Positions 1 through 8,470 of a stretch of 64,000 bases of DNA are shown here, piece after piece; within the stretch, counting starts at the first letter, position 1; the number at the start of each line of letters is the position of its first letter. The DNA comes from Pseudomonadaceae bacterium. GTDB lineage: Bacteria > Pseudomonadota > Gammaproteobacteria > Pseudomonadales > Pseudomonadaceae. The notes below the pieces were generated by a model that saw only the letters and a program-made list of their open reading frames with translations, made no database searches and was not told the DNA's origin. The stretch lies in NCBI GenBank assembly GCA_900766265.1, contig CAAFUS010000013.1, positions 558,001 to 622,000 of the forward strand. The letters run 5' to 3'. The position numbers and the translations under genes were made by a program.

Positions 1-183
1 CGCTACGCGCTGGGGCAGGGAGAGGGCTGGTTCTATCCGCAGCGGGGCATGACCTTGATGGTGGGCGACGGAACCTTGGGCTGGCTGCGGATCGCGCCGC
101 GTGCGGCCCTCGGCGAGGTCATTGAAGGGGCGGCGGCGCCTGCCGCGCCCGCTCGACTGCCGCCAGCAACTGAGCATCGCTGA
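1..183 (+). CDS. C-terminal fragment of an unidentified protein
   Basis: Reading from base 1, frame 1 stays open for 60 codons to a TGA at 181-183. Third codon positions are strongly G/C, as in the neighbouring genes, which supports real coding. The visible residues include the stretch GEGWFYPQRGMTLMVGDG followed by an alanine- and proline-rich tail. I do not recognise the family. Its last 65 bases overlap the 3' end of the convergent kinase gene. The start lies outside the window. The end could instead be a spurious high-GC frame, so confidence is modest. Confidence 0.4.
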   Translation, partial: RYALGQGEGWFYPQRGMTLMVGDGTLGWLRIAPRAALGEVIEGAAAPAAPARLPPATEHR

Positions 184-2710
184 TCGGTTTGTGCAGCCAG
201 ATGACACCTGGTTGTGCCTGTTGCTGATCAAGGCTGTTGGCAGCCGAGATTACGATGATCGGGATCGCGCGCGTGGCGGGGTCCCTGCGCATTTCGTCGA
301 TCAGCTGGCGACCGTTGCCGTCGGGCAGGTGCAGGTCGAGGGTTACCGCGAGATAGTGCATCTGGGCCAGCTTTTCCCGCGCCTGGTGCAGACTCTCGAC
401 CCGGTCGACACCGTAGCCGGCGTTGCGCAGCATCAGGTGCAGCAGGCGCCCGGTGTCCGGTTCGTCCTCGATGACCAGCAGTCGCGGTTGGTCGTCGCCA
501 ATGTCCTGCACGGGGTCGTCGAATACCGGAAGCTCGCACCAGAAGGTTGACCCCCGGCCGACCACCGACTCGAATCCCAGGCTGCCGCCCATGCGTTCGA
601 TCAGTTCCTTGCTGATCGCCAAGCCCAGCCCGGTGCCGCCTTTCTCACGGCTGTCAGAGCTGTCGGCCTGGGCGAACTTCTGGAAGATCCGCTGGCGGAA
701 GCTGTCGGGTATGCCGGGGCCCTGGTCGATGACGCTGATGCGCACCACGCCCCTGTTGACGCTGCTCTGCAGGCGGACTTCGCCATTCGGCGGCGAGAAC
801 TTGATGGCATTGGAGAGGAAGTTGGCGAGCACCTGCTGCAGCCGCAGGCCGTCGACCCAGACGCGGGCCGGGCGAGTCTCCGTTTCCAACATACAGCGCA
901 CCCCGTGCTGCGCGGCGAACGACTCGTTGCTGGCCAGAGCCTCTTCGAGCAGGTCACGCAGGGCGTGCTCGCGGCGGTTGAAGCTCATCTTGCCGGCGGC
1001 GATCTTCTCCATGTCCAGCAGGTCGTTGATCAGGTGCTTCAGGCGCAGGCTGTTGCGATGGGCGATCTCCAGCAGCTGTTGCATCGGAGCGGGAACCTCG
1101 CCGAGCACGCCGCCGTTGATCAATCCCAGGGCGCCGGCGATGGAGGTCAGGGGCGTGCGCAGCTCGTGGCTGACGGTAGAGACGAACTCATTCTTCAGCT
1201 GCTCGACGCGTTTGTGCTCGGTCAGGTCCATGATGGTGCCGCTCAGTCGCTGCGGCTTGCCCTGGCCGTCGCGCTGGACATAGCCGCGTACCAGCACCGG
1301 TACCACCTGGCCGTTGCGATGCTGCAGGCGCAGCTCGCTGGTGAAGTGTTCGCGTTGCGATTGCAGGGTCTGGCTCAGACGTTGCTTTTCGGCATCCAGG
1401 TCCTCCGCCACCATCATCCGTTCCCACAACCCTACGTCCGACTCGAGCTCGCCGGGGTGGTAGCCGAGCATCTGCATGCTGCGTGGGGACGCGAAGAAGC
1501 TACCGGTCTGCAGGTTCAGGTCCCACAGGCCGTCGTTGCTGCCCTTGAGCGCCAGGGCGAGGCGCTCCTCGCTCAGGCGCAGTTCGCGCTCGTTGCGGCG
1601 GATTTGCTCGGTCATCTGCCGGGCCAGCGCCTCGGCCCGGCTGCGGCGCACGGTCAGCGAGGAGGTAAGCAGGAAGAGCAGCGCGCTCAGGCCGATGCAG
1701 AGAACGACGAGCAACGCCTCGTTGGCATGGAAGGCGTTCTCGAACTCGGGTTGGCTGTCCAGGCGCAGCGTCCAGATCTGGCCGTAGAGGCGGATGTGCT
1801 GCAGGCTGCTGTAGCGCGGGTTGTGCTTGCCGGTGCGGTTGGTGGCGAAGATCAGGTCGTCCTGTGCCTCGCTGTCGCCGGAATAGATCGTGAGGTTGAG
1901 CTTCGGGTCGGCCGGTCCGAGGATGCCTCGCATCAGGTCGCTGACCCGGTAGGGGCTGTAGACGACACCGATCAACGCGTCCATGCGCTGCATCGGCAAC
2001 GCCAGCGGCATACCGGGGCGGTAGACCGGGACGTAGAGGAGAATGCCAGCCTGCGTGCTGTCCGGGGTTTCCTGCCGCAGGGTCACCTGGTCAGTCAGGC
2101 TGGCCAGGCCCAGCTCCGCGGCGCGCAGCAGTGCCTGCTGGCGTACCGGCTCGGAAAACATGTCGTAGCCCAGCGCCACGATGTTGCGGCCGGTGAAGGG
2201 CTCCAGGTAGATCACGCTGATGTACAGCGGCCGCTCGCCTGGCGGATGGATGTCGTAGTCGGGAAAGCCTTCGGCGCGCACGCTCCGGACATGCTCGGCG
2301 CGCTCGTGCTGGCGTACCACCTTGCCGAATCCGACGCCCTGGATGCCGGAATAGCGGGTGGTCAGCTGCAGGCGCTCGACGTAGCGACGCCATTGGTCGC
2401 GATCGACTTCGCCGCTGGCGTCGAACAGGCCAGCCGCGCCGAGCAGGATCTGCTCGTGGTTGACGAGGCGCTGCTCGATGGCCTCGGTCACCTTGTCAGC
2501 GAGCATCCGGAACTGCTCCTGCGCCGCGCGGCTCTCGTTGCTGCGCAGGTTCTGCAGGATGATCATCTGCACCAGCAGGGTGAAGGCCAGGACCAGCCAG
2601 GCGAGCGCGTTTCTCCTGTGCAGCAGGCGTCTCAGGCCGCGGGGTTCGGGTGTGGGCTGCGGGCCCGATTCGCGCGGCAGGCCGTGGCGCTCGATGGGGT
2701 CCTCCCTCAC
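119..2710 (-). CDS. Hybrid sensor histidine kinase with CHASE, PAS and receiver domains
   Basis: This is an inner-membrane signalling kinase of about 863 residues. In order it has a short basic N-terminus, a membrane segment near residues 35-54, a periplasmic CHASE-type sensor domain (about 85-310, with the typical GxQGVGF motif), a second membrane segment near 340-360, a PAS domain (about 395-510), a HisKA box VSHELRTP with the phospho-accepting His near 515, an ATPase domain with FLSNAIKFSPP and GGTGLGLAI, and a C-terminal receiver with Asp near 792 in LDLHLPDG. The GTG start at 2708-2710 overlaps the mtgA stop (GTGA), so it is probably co-translated with mtgA. The frame is open far upstream through mtgA, but that stretch reads as arginine- and proline-rich noise, which is why I place the start at the GTG. 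The ligand is unknown, and no response regulator with an output domain is adjacent. Confidence 0.85.
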   Translation of the reverse strand: MREDPIERHGLPRESGPQPTPEPRGLRRLLHRRNALAWLVLAFTLLVQMIILQNLRSNESRAAQEQFRMLADKVTEAIEQRLVNHEQILLGAAGLFDASGEVDRDQWRRYVERLQLTTRYSGIQGVGFGKVVRQHERAEHVRSVRAEGFPDYDIHPPGERPLYISVIYLEPFTGRNIVALGYDMFSEPVRQQALLRAAELGLASLTDQVTLRQETPDSTQAGILLYVPVYRPGMPLALPMQRMDALIGVVYSPYRVSDLMRGILGPADPKLNLTIYSGDSEAQDDLIFATNRTGKHNPRYSSLQHIRLYGQIWTLRLDSQPEFENAFHANEALLVVLCIGLSALLFLLTSSLTVRRSRAEALARQMTEQIRRNERELRLSEERLALALKGSNDGLWDLNLQTGSFFASPRSMQMLGYHPGELESDVGLWERMMVAEDLDAEKQRLSQTLQSQREHFTSELRLQHRNGQVVPVLVRGYVQRDGQGKPQRLSGTIMDLTEHKRVEQLKNEFVSTVSHELRTPLTSIAGALGLINGGVLGEVPAPMQQLLEIAHRNSLRLKHLINDLLDMEKIAAGKMSFNRREHALRDLLEEALASNESFAAQHGVRCMLETETRPARVWVDGLRLQQVLANFLSNAIKFSPPNGEVRLQSSVNRGVVRISVIDQGPGIPDSFRQRIFQKFAQADSSDSREKGGTGLGLAISKELIERMGGSLGFESVVGRGSTFWCELPVFDDPVQDIGDDQPRLLVIEDEPDTGRLLHLMLRNAGYGVDRVESLHQAREKLAQMHYLAVTLDLHLPDGNGRQLIDEMRRDPATRAIPIIVISAANSLDQQQAQPGVIWLHKPISDAQLLAAVERARQAPPPLQ

Positions 2711-3435
2711 AGCCAAGACGGCCACCAGGTCGGACGGTCGCTTTCGAGGCGCGTCAGGTAATGGCTGCCGCCGAGCTGGCGCATCTGCTGGCGGATCCAG
2801 CTCGCCCGGCGGGCCACGTAGGCGCTGGGCTTGCCGGCGCTCCACTGGCGCGGGTTGGGCAATACGGCGGCGAGCTGGCTGGCCTGCTGGGCCGACAGGT
2901 AGGGCGCACCGACATTGAAATGATGGCGCGCCGCGGCTTCGGCGCCGAAGATGCCGTCGCCCCATTCGACGCTGTTGAGGTAGACCTCGAGGATGCGCTG
3001 CTTGGGCCAGAGCAGTTCGATCAGGGCGGTGAACCAGACCTCGAGCCCCTTGCGCGCCCAGCTGCGGCCGGACCAGAGGAACAGATTCTTGCCCACCTGC
3101 TGGCTCAAGGTGCTGGCGCCCCGCAGCGAGCCGCCCTGCTCGTTGTGCTCGAACGCTGCACGGATAGCGGCGATGTCGAAGCCCCAGTGTTCGGCGAATT
3201 TCTGGTCCTCGGCCGCGATGACCGCCATCTTCAGGTCGTCCGGCAGCTCCGACCAGGGGCGCCAGGTACGCTGCAGGTCGAGGCTCCGCTCGCTGCCGAA
3301 CGACTCGATCTTGCGTTCGATCATCAGTGCGGTGAACGGCGGGGGAACCCAGCGCAGGATCAATACCAGCACGACCGACAGGACGGCCATCCAGAGCAGC
3401 AGTTTGATGAGGCGGCGGAGCAGGGTCCGGAGCAT
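2707..3435 (-). CDS. mtgA: Monofunctional biosynthetic peptidoglycan transglycosylase
   Basis: MtgA polymerises lipid II into glycan strands and lacks a transpeptidase domain. The protein has 242 residues, normal for the family. It has one N-terminal membrane anchor (about 8-30) and the GT51 signature: the catalytic Glu near residue 76 in AAEDQKFAEHWGFD, then GASTLSQQVGKNLFLW and RILEVYLNSVEWGDGIFG. It lies upstream of the hybrid kinase and overlaps it by 4 bases. A TATAAT -10 element sits 30 bases upstream of the ATG. No strong Shine-Dalgarno sequence is visible. Confidence 0.95.
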   Translation of the reverse strand: MLRTLLRRLIKLLLWMAVLSVVLVLILRWVPPPFTALMIERKIESFGSERSLDLQRTWRPWSELPDDLKMAVIAAEDQKFAEHWGFDIAAIRAAFEHNEQGGSLRGASTLSQQVGKNLFLWSGRSWARKGLEVWFTALIELLWPKQRILEVYLNSVEWGDGIFGAEAAARHHFNVGAPYLSAQQASQLAAVLPNPRQWSAGKPSAYVARRASWIRQQMRQLGGSHYLTRLESDRPTWWPSWL

Positions 3436-3464
3436 GAGGGAAGATCGGTTTCCTGGGTCGGGGC

Positions 3465-3470
3465 ATTATA
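3465..3470 (-). promoter_or_regulatory. Consensus -10 element upstream of mtgA
   Basis: On the minus strand the hexamer reads TATAAT, 30 bases upstream of the mtgA ATG. No good -35 (TTGNNN) is present 16-18 bases further upstream, so this is a partial promoter call. Confidence 0.4.
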
Positions 3471-3568
3471 CCGGTGGCGTACCGCTGGCTGGCGTGTCGT
3501 AGATTGCATGACCGGGCGCGCGCGTCCGATCATTACATTTTTCGCCAACTTTTACCGAGGCCGATCGA

Positions 3569-3952
3569 ATGACCCGACTCCTGCTGATGCTCGCTGCCTT
3601 CTTCGCCATGACTGGTGTGGCGCTCGGTGCATTCGCCGCCCACGGCCTCAAAAGCCGGCTCAGCAGCGATTACCTGGCGGTATTCCAGACCGGTGTGCAC
3701 TACCAGTTGATCCACGCGCTGGCCCTGTTCGGCGTCGCCCTCCTGAGCCTCCACCTGCCGGGCCGCCTGCTGGGTATCGCCGGTGGGTTGTTCGCCCTGG
3801 GAATCCTGCTGTTCTCCGGCAGCCTGTATCTGCTGACGCTGAGCGGCCTGGGCCGGCTGGGCATGATCACCCCGCTGGGCGGTGTCAGCTTTCTCGCCGG
3901 CTGGGCGTGCCTGATCGTCGTCGCCTGGCGGATGGCCCCGCCGACGCCCTGA
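3569..3952 (+). CDS. DUF423 family membrane protein
   Basis: A 127-residue protein with about four predicted membrane segments. The N-terminus TRLLLMLAAFFAMTGVALGA is followed by FAAHGLKSRL, typical of the DUF423 (YgdD-like) family of small inner-membrane proteins of unknown function. The start is the ATG after CCGAGG. It is divergent from mtgA, with 133 bases between them, and precedes thiS on the same strand. The gap to thiS carries its own promoter, so the two are probably separate transcripts. No role can be deduced from the sequence. Confidence 0.85.
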   Translation: MTRLLLMLAAFFAMTGVALGAFAAHGLKSRLSSDYLAVFQTGVHYQLIHALALFGVALLSLHLPGRLLGIAGGLFALGILLFSGSLYLLTLSGLGRLGMITPLGGVSFLAGWACLIVVAWRMAPPTP

Positions 3953-3998
3953 GACGCATGGGCGCTCAATTGCGGAACGAATGACTGAAGGTTCGTCT

Positions 3999-4026
3999 TT
4001 GGTCGCGAACCGGGTTCGCGTAGAAT
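3999..4026 (+). promoter_or_regulatory. Promoter of thiSG with a palindrome in its spacer
   Basis: TTGGTC (3999-4004), a 16-base spacer, then TAGAAT (4021-4026), ending 28 bases before the thiS ATG. The spacer is almost entirely a perfect 8+1+8 inverted repeat, CGCGAACC-G-GGTTCGCG (4004-4020). That position is typical for an operator that occludes RNA polymerase. Confidence 0.6.
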
Positions 4027-4054
4027 GGTGGGCCCTTCCGACAGTGATCAGACC

Positions 4055-4255
4055 ATGCGGATTCAATTGAATGGCGAGCCTTTCGAACTCACGCAGGGGC
4101 AGACCGTAGCCGATCTGTTGCAGCACCTGGAACTGACCGGGCGACGCGTTGCGGTCGAACTCAATCAAGACATCGTACCGCGCAGCCTGCACGCCGAGAC
4201 GCCGTTGAGCGAAGGTGATCAGGTCGAGGTCGTGCACGCCATCGGTGGCGGCTGA
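4055..4255 (+). CDS. thiS: Sulfur carrier protein ThiS
   Basis: ThiS carries sulfur as a C-terminal thiocarboxylate and delivers it to ThiG for thiazole formation in thiamine synthesis. It is 66 residues long with the ubiquitin-like fold pattern (MRIQLNGEPFEL at the start) and ends in the essential Gly-Gly (HAIGGG). An in-frame ATG 30 bases upstream would add ten residues not typical of ThiS and lies inside the -10 element, so I use the ATG at 4055. thiG follows 58 bases downstream. Confidence 0.95.
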   Translation: MRIQLNGEPFELTQGQTVADLLQHLELTGRRVAVELNQDIVPRSLHAETPLSEGDQVEVVHAIGGG

Positions 4256-4313
4256 GTCGCCCACGCGTCCCGCCCAGATCGCTCGCCGCAACCCGCCCCA
4301 CGAGAGGCCCCAC

Positions 4314-5108
4314 ATGACCCCAGCTCCCCACGACAAGCCCTTTACCCTTGCCGGCCGTACCTACCAGTCTCGCCTGCTGGTGGGCACCGGCAAATACAAG
4401 GATCTCGAGCAGACCGGCGCCGCCATCGCGGCTTCAGGCGCTGAAATCGTTACGGTCGCGGTCCGCCGCACCAACATCGGGCAGAACCCGGGTGAGCCGA
4501 ACCTGCTCGACGTCATCTCGCCGGATCGCTATACCATCCTGCCGAACACCGCCGGCTGCTACGACGCCACCGAGGCGGTGCGCACCTGCCGCCTGGCGCG
4601 CGAGCTGCTGGACGGTCACAACCTGGTCAAGCTCGAAGTGCTGGCCGACCAGAAGACGCTCTTCCCCAACGTAATCGAGACCCTCAAAGCGGCCGAAGTG
4701 CTGATCAAGGACGGCTTCGACGTAATGGTCTACACCAGCGACGACCCGATCATCGCGCGCCAGCTGGCGGAGATGGGCTGCATCGCGGTGATGCCACTGG
4801 CCGGCCTGATCGGCACCGGCCTGGGGATCTGTAACCCCTACAACCTGCGCATCATTCTCGAGGAAGCCACGGTACCGGTGCTGGTTGACGCCGGGGTCGG
4901 CACCGCCTCGGATGCCACCATCGCCATGGAGCTCGGCTGCGAAGCGGTGCTGATGAACAGCGCCATCGCCCACGCGCAGAATCCGGTGCTGATGGCCGCG
5001 GCGATGAAGTACGCCATCGAGGCGGGGCGCCTGGCCTATCTGGCCGGCCGCATGCCCAAGAAACTCTACGCCAGCGCTTCCTCCCCCCTGGAAGGGCTGA
5101 TCAACTGA
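4314..5108 (+). CDS. thiG: Thiazole synthase ThiG
   Basis: ThiG condenses deoxyxylulose 5-phosphate, dehydroglycine and ThiS-thiocarboxylate into the thiazole phosphate of thiamine. The 264-residue TIM-barrel protein shows the expected segments: SRLLVGTGKY, VTVAVRRTN, LPNTAGCYDA, NLVKLEVLAD (which contains the Schiff-base lysine), MPLAGLIGTGLGI and PVLVDAGVGTASDA. GAGAGG precedes the ATG at 4314. It forms an operon with thiS, and a hairpin follows the stop. Confidence 0.97.
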   Translation: MTPAPHDKPFTLAGRTYQSRLLVGTGKYKDLEQTGAAIAASGAEIVTVAVRRTNIGQNPGEPNLLDVISPDRYTILPNTAGCYDATEAVRTCRLARELLDGHNLVKLEVLADQKTLFPNVIETLKAAEVLIKDGFDVMVYTSDDPIIARQLAEMGCIAVMPLAGLIGTGLGICNPYNLRIILEEATVPVLVDAGVGTASDATIAMELGCEAVLMNSAIAHAQNPVLMAAAMKYAIEAGRLAYLAGRMPKKLYASASSPLEGLIN

Positions 5109-5112
5109 ACGA

Positions 5113-5149
5113 CGCCCCGGCGCACGACGACCGGGGCGGCGCACTTTTT
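5113..5149 (+). terminator. Probable intrinsic terminator after thiG
   Basis: The perfect 8-base stem CGCCCCGG / CCGGGGCG (5113-5120 and 5131-5138) has a 10-base loop and is followed by GCGCAC and then five T (5144-5148). The T run is short and slightly displaced, so some read-through into trmB is possible. Confidence 0.5.
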
Positions 5150-5167
5150 CGTATGTGCAGGACACCC

Positions 5168-5887
5168 ATGAGCGATACGCAGCAACCCTCCGGCGAGCCG
5201 ATCGGACAACGCCCGATGCGCACCGTCAAGAGCTTCGTCATGCGCGCCGGCCGTACCACGGTCGGTCAGCAGCGGGCACTCGAAGAAGGCTGGCCGCGCT
5301 TCGGCCTGGAGCTGGAGCAGGGGATGCAGGATTTTTCCCAGGTCTTCGGCCGTACGGCGCCGCTGACCTTCGAGATCGGTTTCGGCATGGGCCATTCGAC
5401 GCTGGAAATGGCGGCGGCGGCGCCGGAGCAGGATTTCATCGGCGTCGAGGTACACAGGCCGGGCGTCGGGGCTCTGCTCAGCGGCCTGCTGGCGCGCGAC
5501 ATGAACAACGTCCGGGTATACAGCTGCGATGCGCTTGAGGTGCTGCGCACCTGCGTCGCCGATGCGAGCTTGGACCGGGTCTTGCTGTTCTTTCCAGACC
5601 CCTGGCACAAGAGCCGCCACCACAAGCGGCGTATCGTCCAGCCCGCCTTTGCGGACCTGGTGCGACAGAAGCTCAAGGTTGGGGGCGTGCTCCATATGGC
5701 GACAGATTGGCAGCCATATGCCGAGCATATGCTTGAGGTGATGAGCGCGGTGGCCGGCTACCGCAACCTGGGTGGCGAGGACGGTTTCGTCCCGCGTCCC
5801 GAGGAGCGGCCGGTGACCAAGTTCGAACGCCGTGGCGAACGCCTCGGGCATGGTGTCTGGGACCTCAAGTTCCAGCGCACCGAGTAA
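5168..5887 (+). CDS. trmB: tRNA (guanine-N7-)-methyltransferase
   Basis: TrmB makes m7G46 in the variable loop of tRNAs using S-adenosylmethionine. The 239-residue protein has the SAM-binding motif FEIGFGMGHSTLEMA, the acidic motif IGVEVHRPGVGALL and the family signature LFFPDPWHKSRHHKRR. The ATG at 5168 follows GCAGGA. An in-frame ATG 15 bases earlier lacks a ribosome site. It lies downstream of thiG and is separated from it by a hairpin. Confidence 0.95.
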   Translation: MSDTQQPSGEPIGQRPMRTVKSFVMRAGRTTVGQQRALEEGWPRFGLELEQGMQDFSQVFGRTAPLTFEIGFGMGHSTLEMAAAAPEQDFIGVEVHRPGVGALLSGLLARDMNNVRVYSCDALEVLRTCVADASLDRVLLFFPDPWHKSRHHKRRIVQPAFADLVRQKLKVGGVLHMATDWQPYAEHMLEVMSAVAGYRNLGGEDGFVPRPEERPVTKFERRGERLGHGVWDLKFQRTE

Positions 5888-6105
5888 CGCTGCGAGAAAT
5901 GAGAGGACGTCAAACCTCGCGTCCGACAAGAGCCGCACAACGGCCATAAGGATGTATCCGCACGACGATCGAGACAGTATCCACTCGTCTCGACGCCGGC
6001 GGCCGCCAGGAAGGCGCGCCCAACACAACGCTTACCACGGCCGTTTCGCCATGTCGGCAACGGCGCGACGCAGCGCCCGGACCGCGCTGCAAGGAGTAAA
6101 GGACG

Positions 6106-7440
6106 ATGTACAGAAAGTTTGGAGTTCTGTTGCTGCTGGCCTGCATCGGCCAGGCCCACGCCAAGGTCGACACCGCCCAGGCCGCGCGTCTGGGCCAGGA
6201 TCTGACCCCTCTGGGTGCCGAGCGTGCGGGTAACGCCGCCGGCACCATCCCGCCTTGGACCGGAGGCGTGCAGCCGCCGGCCGGTTACTTGCCCGGCATG
6301 CATCACCCTGATCCTTTCGCCGGCGACGCACCGCTCTACCGTGTCGACCGCAGCAACGTCGGCCAGTACGCCTCGCTGCTGCCCGAAGGTCTGCGGGCGC
6401 TGGTGGAACGTTATCCTGAGTTCTACCTGCGTGTCTTCCCGACCCGCCGCAGCGCCTCCGCGCCGCAGCGCATCTACGACGCCACGCGTCTGAATGCTGT
6501 CAATACGGAGCTGATCGCCAACGGCAACGGGATTCGCGGCGCCTCGGCGGGCATTCCCTTTCCGCTTCCTCAGGACGGTACCGAGGTCATCTGGAACCAT
6601 ATCCTGCACTACAAGGGCGATCAGATCCGCATCATCAACAACCAGGCGGTGGTGATCAATGGCAACCCGCACTACATCAAGCGCGATCGGCTGGTATACA
6701 GCGTCTACAACCGCGAAGGCATGACCGAAGCTGAGCTGGGCAACACCCTGCTGTACTACAAGTACAAGGTGACCGCACCGGCCAAGCTGTCAGGGACCGC
6801 CCTGGTCGTTCAGGACACCCTCGATCAGGTCATGGCGACCCGCAAGGCATGGCGCTACAGCCCTGACGACCGCCGCGTTCGGCGTCTGCCGTCGCTGGCC
6901 TACGACTCACCGCAGCCGGACACCAGCGGCCTGGCCACGGCCGATGTGGTCGACTCGTTCAACGGCGCGCCGGACCGCTATGAATGGCAGCTGGTGGGCA
7001 AGCGCGAGATGCTGATGCCCTACAACAGCTACGCCGTTCACCAGAAGGGCATTCCCTACAACGACATCGTCAAGGCCAAGACGCTCAATCCGGAGCTGCT
7101 GCGTTACGAGCTGCACCGCGTATGGGTTGTCGACGCGACGCTGCGTCCGAGTTTCAAGCACACCTACGACCGGCGTCGCTTCTATATCGACGAGGACAGC
7201 TGGCAGATCCTGGCGGTGGACCTTTACGACCAGAACGGCGAGCTGATCGGGCTGCAGGAAAGCCATCCGATCAACTACTACGAGGTCCCGATGTTCGCCA
7301 GCACCCTGGAGACCCTCTACGACCTCAAGCGGGGTAACTACTTCGTAGACGGTCTGGACAACAACGAGCCGATGTACCAGTTCGACGTGAAGCTGCAGCC
7401 GCGCGATTTCTCGCCCCAGGCGCTGCGTCGCGACAACTGA
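6106..7440 (+). CDS. Secreted DUF1329 (LolA/LolB-like fold) protein
   Basis: A 444-residue protein with a clear Sec signal peptide (MYRKFGVLLLLACIGQAHA, cleavage after about residue 19). The mature start has the family features LGQDLTPLGAERAGNAAGTIPPWTGG and, later, the GIPFPLPQDGTEVIWNHILHY region. DUF1329 proteins are periplasmic or outer-membrane-associated and are often encoded beside a DUF1302 partner in Pseudomonas. Here the gene is alone, between trmB and arcC. A good ribosome site, AAGGAG, precedes the ATG. A strong terminator follows. The function is not known with confidence. Confidence 0.85.
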   Translation: MYRKFGVLLLLACIGQAHAKVDTAQAARLGQDLTPLGAERAGNAAGTIPPWTGGVQPPAGYLPGMHHPDPFAGDAPLYRVDRSNVGQYASLLPEGLRALVERYPEFYLRVFPTRRSASAPQRIYDATRLNAVNTELIANGNGIRGASAGIPFPLPQDGTEVIWNHILHYKGDQIRIINNQAVVINGNPHYIKRDRLVYSVYNREGMTEAELGNTLLYYKYKVTAPAKLSGTALVVQDTLDQVMATRKAWRYSPDDRRVRRLPSLAYDSPQPDTSGLATADVVDSFNGAPDRYEWQLVGKREMLMPYNSYAVHQKGIPYNDIVKAKTLNPELLRYELHRVWVVDATLRPSFKHTYDRRRFYIDEDSWQILAVDLYDQNGELIGLQESHPINYYEVPMFASTLETLYDLKRGNYFVDGLDNNEPMYQFDVKLQPRDFSPQALRRDN

Positions 7441-7463
7441 TTCCGGTTCGCGGTCTCGAAGAA

Positions 7464-7487
7464 GGGGTGCCGTCGGCGCCCCTTTTT
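7464..7487 (+). terminator. Rho-independent terminator of the DUF1329 gene
   Basis: Stem GGGGTGCC / GGCGCCCC with one G-T wobble and the 3-base loop GTC, followed directly by TTTTT (7483-7487). It lies in the 56-base gap between the convergent DUF1329 and arcC genes. Confidence 0.85.
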
Positions 7488-7496
7488 CGTTAGGGG

Positions 7497-8423
7497 TTAT
7501 ACCGGAAACGACTCCGCCGTCAGGCTGACCCGCGTTCCGGCCCGGCCCTGCACGATCGCCACGATGTCGGCCAGCGAGCCGATCACGGCGACCTTGCCGG
7601 TATGGCGGACGAATTCGCAGGCCGCCTGCACCTTCGGCCCCATCGAGCCGGCCGCGAAGCCCAGGCGTTCCAGCTGGTCGGGATGGGCCTGCCCAATGCG
7701 GCGCTGCGTCGGCATGCCCCAGTCCAGGTAAGCACCGTCCACGTCAGTGGCGATCACCAGCAGGTCCGCTTCCAGCTGCTCGGCCAGCAGGGCCGAGCAG
7801 AGGTCCTTGTCGATCACGGCCTCGATGCCATGCAGCTGCCCATTCTGGTCATATACCGTGGGAATGCCGCCGCCGCCGGCGCAGATCACCACGCTGCCCT
7901 TTTCCAGCAGCCAGCGGATCGGCCTTATCTCGAAAATCCGCTTCGGCCGCGGGCTCGGCACTACCCGGCGGAAGCGGTCGCCATCGGCGGCGATGCTCCA
8001 GCCATTCTCGCGCGCCAGGCGCTCGGCTTCCTCGCGGCTGTAAACCGGCCCGATCGGCTTGCTGGGGTGCTCAAAGGCCGGGTCGGTGGGATCCACCTCC
8101 ACCTGGGTCAGCAGGGTGGCGAAGGGCACCTCGAAGGGCAGCAGGTTGCCCAGCTCCTGCTCGATGATGTAGCCGATCATGCCCTCGGTTTCTGCGCCGA
8201 GAACATCCAGCGGGTAAGTAGGCACCTCGGTATAGGCGGCGCCCTGCAGGGCCAGCAGTCCGACTTGCGGGCCGTTACCGTGGGCCACCACCAGCTCGTT
8301 GCCCGGTGCGATCCGGGCGATCTGGCTGCAGGCGGCCCGCACGTTCTCGCGCTGGTTTTCCGCGCTCAGCGGCTCGCCCCTTCTAAGCAGGGCGTTGCCA
8401 CCCAATGCGACGACGATTCGCAT
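7497..8423 (-). CDS. arcC: Carbamate kinase
   Basis: ArcC transfers phosphate from carbamoyl phosphate to ADP, the ATP-yielding last step of the arginine deiminase pathway. The 308-residue protein begins MRIVVALGGNALL and has AHGNGPQVGLLALQ, the glycine-rich VICAGGGGIP loop and DKDLCSALLA. It is the last gene of arcDABC, 47 bases after arcB, and convergent with the DUF1329 gene. Confidence 0.97.
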   Translation of the reverse strand: MRIVVALGGNALLRRGEPLSAENQRENVRAACSQIARIAPGNELVVAHGNGPQVGLLALQGAAYTEVPTYPLDVLGAETEGMIGYIIEQELGNLLPFEVPFATLLTQVEVDPTDPAFEHPSKPIGPVYSREEAERLARENGWSIAADGDRFRRVVPSPRPKRIFEIRPIRWLLEKGSVVICAGGGGIPTVYDQNGQLHGIEAVIDKDLCSALLAEQLEADLLVIATDVDGAYLDWGMPTQRRIGQAHPDQLERLGFAAGSMGPKVQAACEFVRHTGKVAVIGSLADIVAIVQGRAGTRVSLTAESFPV

Positions 8424-8470
8424 GCTGTCTTCCTCCTGGGTGCGCCCAAACGGACCGGGCGCGGGATGGC

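Noticed and set aside
905..2761. A 618-codon plus-strand frame antisense to the kinase
   Set aside because: It is the codon-complement shadow of the kinase gene and has no recognisable motif.
2711..3466. An upstream extension of the hybrid kinase frame, 252 codons open through mtgA
   Set aside because: It runs in another frame of mtgA on the same strand, is arginine- and proline-rich noise, and ends where the real kinase begins. High GC keeps such frames open.
5888..6105. A small gene or promoter between trmB and the DUF1329 gene
   Set aside because: Short frames lack ribosome sites, and no convincing -35/-10 pair was found. Only the AAGGAG site of the DUF1329 gene is clear.
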